Below are positions 63,324 to 64,000 of a DNA stretch of 64,000 nucleotides, piece by piece. Origin of the DNA: CAZWKQ01 sp964634005 (lineage in GTDB: Bacteria; Bacteroidota; Bacteroidia; Bacteroidales; JACABE01); contig CAZWKQ010000006.1 in the NCBI GenBank assembly GCA_964634005.1, forward strand, positions 62,001 through 126,000. The letters run 5' to 3'. A program made the position numbers and the translations under genes. Positions within the stretch are counted from its first letter, which is position 1; every line of letters begins with the position of its first letter. The notes beneath the pieces are model-generated. The model was not told the DNA's origin. It saw only the letters and a list, made by a program, of their open reading frames with translations, and did not search any database.

Positions 63324-64000
63324 TTAAAATCTGACAATAAAATCTTGCTTACTGAGTTGTTTATCAAAAAAAACTATCCCCATTTTAAAAACGTCAATCG
63401 TTAGAGAAACCTCTTCCTTCTTTTTTATATAATCCCAAGCATTTTCCATTTCTTTCGACCATTTTATATCATCAAAAACAAAAATACTTTTTTGATTATA
63501 TTTCTTCAAACACATTTCGAAATACCTTACTGTTGAATCGTACTTATGATCGCCGTCAAACAAAACAAAATCTAATTTATCAATTGATTCTAAAACACTA
63601 TTTAAATTATCGTTAAAACTACCGCAAATTGAATGAATATTTCTCAGTTTCAAATTCTCGAAATTTTCGTTTGCTTTATTATAAATCTCCTCACTGCCTT
63701 CGATTGTGAATATTTTAGAATTAGGGGAGGCAAACGCAAGATACGAAGTTGTAATGCCCAATGATGTTCCAAGTTCTAAAATATTTTCGGGCTTATGATT
63801 TTTTACCAATCTAAAGAGCAACTGTGCATATTTTTTGGGCATTGTCGAATTTTTACAAATCTCCGAAATACTTCTTTTTTGAGAATTATTAACCCTACTA
63901 CCTGCTCCCAGATCTTTCACATCAATCAATCTCTCATCTTTTGCCAACTTATTTCTAAGCTCATTTAAAACAATAAACTCATCATATTTTGTTTTATCAT
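63324..64000 (-). CDS. Class I SAM-dependent methyltransferase (O-methyltransferase-like), 5' end outside window
   Basis: The frame stays open past the TTG at 63947 to the right edge (…DKTKYDEFIVLNELRNKLAK), so the N-terminus lies outside the window. Motif I is ENILELGTSLGITTSYLAFA, followed by IFTIEGSEEIYNKANENFEN and the metal-site-like DFVLFDGDHKYDSTVRYFE, then FVFDDIKWSKEMENAW. This matches class I enzymes related to the catechol O-methyltransferase and CmcI-like groups. Substrate unknown. It lies 65 bp upstream of the LolD-type gene on the same strand. Confidence 0.8.
   Translation of the reverse strand, partial: DKTKYDEFIVLNELRNKLAKDERLIDVKDLGAGSRVNNSQKRSISEICKNSTMPKKYAQLLFRLVKNHKPENILELGTSLGITTSYLAFASPNSKIFTIEGSEEIYNKANENFENLKLRNIHSICGSFNDNLNSVLESIDKLDFVLFDGDHKYDSTVRYFEMCLKKYNQKSIFVFDDIKWSKEMENAWDYIKKKEEVSLTIDVFKMGIVFFDKQLSKQDFIVRF

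Noticed and set aside
1..64000. CRISPR arrays, phage genes, insertion sequences, tRNA or rRNA genes
   Set aside because: No regularly spaced short repeats, transposase or integrase frames, cloverleaf-like sequences or conserved rRNA segments were recognised by reading; no search tool was used.

Overview
The window is AT-rich, chromosomal-looking DNA from a member of the Bacteroidota, most likely an anaerobic, amino-acid-using Bacteroidales-type organism. The lineage rests on several independent signs: a secreted protein with a type IX secretion (T9SS) type A sorting tail, a TonB-dependent receptor with an N-terminal carboxypeptidase-like domain paired with a HYC_CC_PP-type protein, a LruC-domain protein, and promoters of the Bacteroidota form TTG-N19/20-TAnnTTTG. 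No rRNA, tRNA, CRISPR array, insertion sequence or phage gene was seen. Both ends cut through genes: a cohesin-repeat protein (1-2446, minus) and a methyltransferase (63324-64000, minus).

Layout. (1) 1-9186, cell-surface proteins: a protein with repeated cohesin-like modules, then a large beta-helix protein with two near-identical halves and a dockerin-like C-terminus, a beta-propeller-like T9SS cargo, a LruC-domain protein and a small lipoprotein. (2) 9399-11475: uvrB under a textbook promoter. (3) 11517-36131: a 24.6-kb one-directional exopolysaccharide locus. It opens with a single-domain response regulator and a degenerate receiver fused to a sugar-phosphate transferase. Next come the outer-membrane/Wzc/Wzx/Wzy export and polymerisation set, eight glycosyltransferases, a degenerate asparagine-synthetase homologue, an acyltransferase, a methyltransferase and an overlooked 52-residue membrane protein. 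It ends with a response regulator/hybrid kinase pair, a C1-family peptidase homologue, an HD phosphohydrolase and a STAS-like protein. (4) 36142-41221: a secreted protein of unknown role, a LuxC-like acyl-CoA reductase, a NamZ-type muramidase and PepD. (5) 41331-45741: etfB-etfA-acyl-CoA dehydrogenase and an unknown gene. (6) 45772-55006: a metal-type TonB receptor with its Cys/His-rich partner, a DEAD-box helicase, a tungstate/molybdate ABC transporter, an orphan HlyD adaptor and a MOSC-MogA fusion for molybdenum/tungsten cofactor. (7) 55106-55271: a gene-free block of strong hairpins. (8) 55284-61910: a tight minus-strand operon of a radical-SAM 2,3-aminomutase homologue, CoA-transferase A and B, a class III aminotransferase, a thiolase and Sua5. 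(9) 61964-64000: cobalamin adenosyltransferase, LolD-type ATPase and the partial methyltransferase.

The most notable system is the operon in (8). Read in reaction order it could turn an alpha-amino acid into a beta-amino acid, then a beta-keto acid, then its CoA ester, then acetyl-CoA plus a shortened acyl-CoA. The CoA-transferase and thiolase resemble the 3-oxoadipate (Pca) enzymes, and the aminomutase homologue lacks the aspartates that bind the side-chain amine in lysine 2,3-aminomutase. An acidic substrate such as 2-aminoadipate or glutamate is therefore a testable alternative to lysine. A second notable feature is the adjacent cohesin/dockerin-like pair at the left edge.
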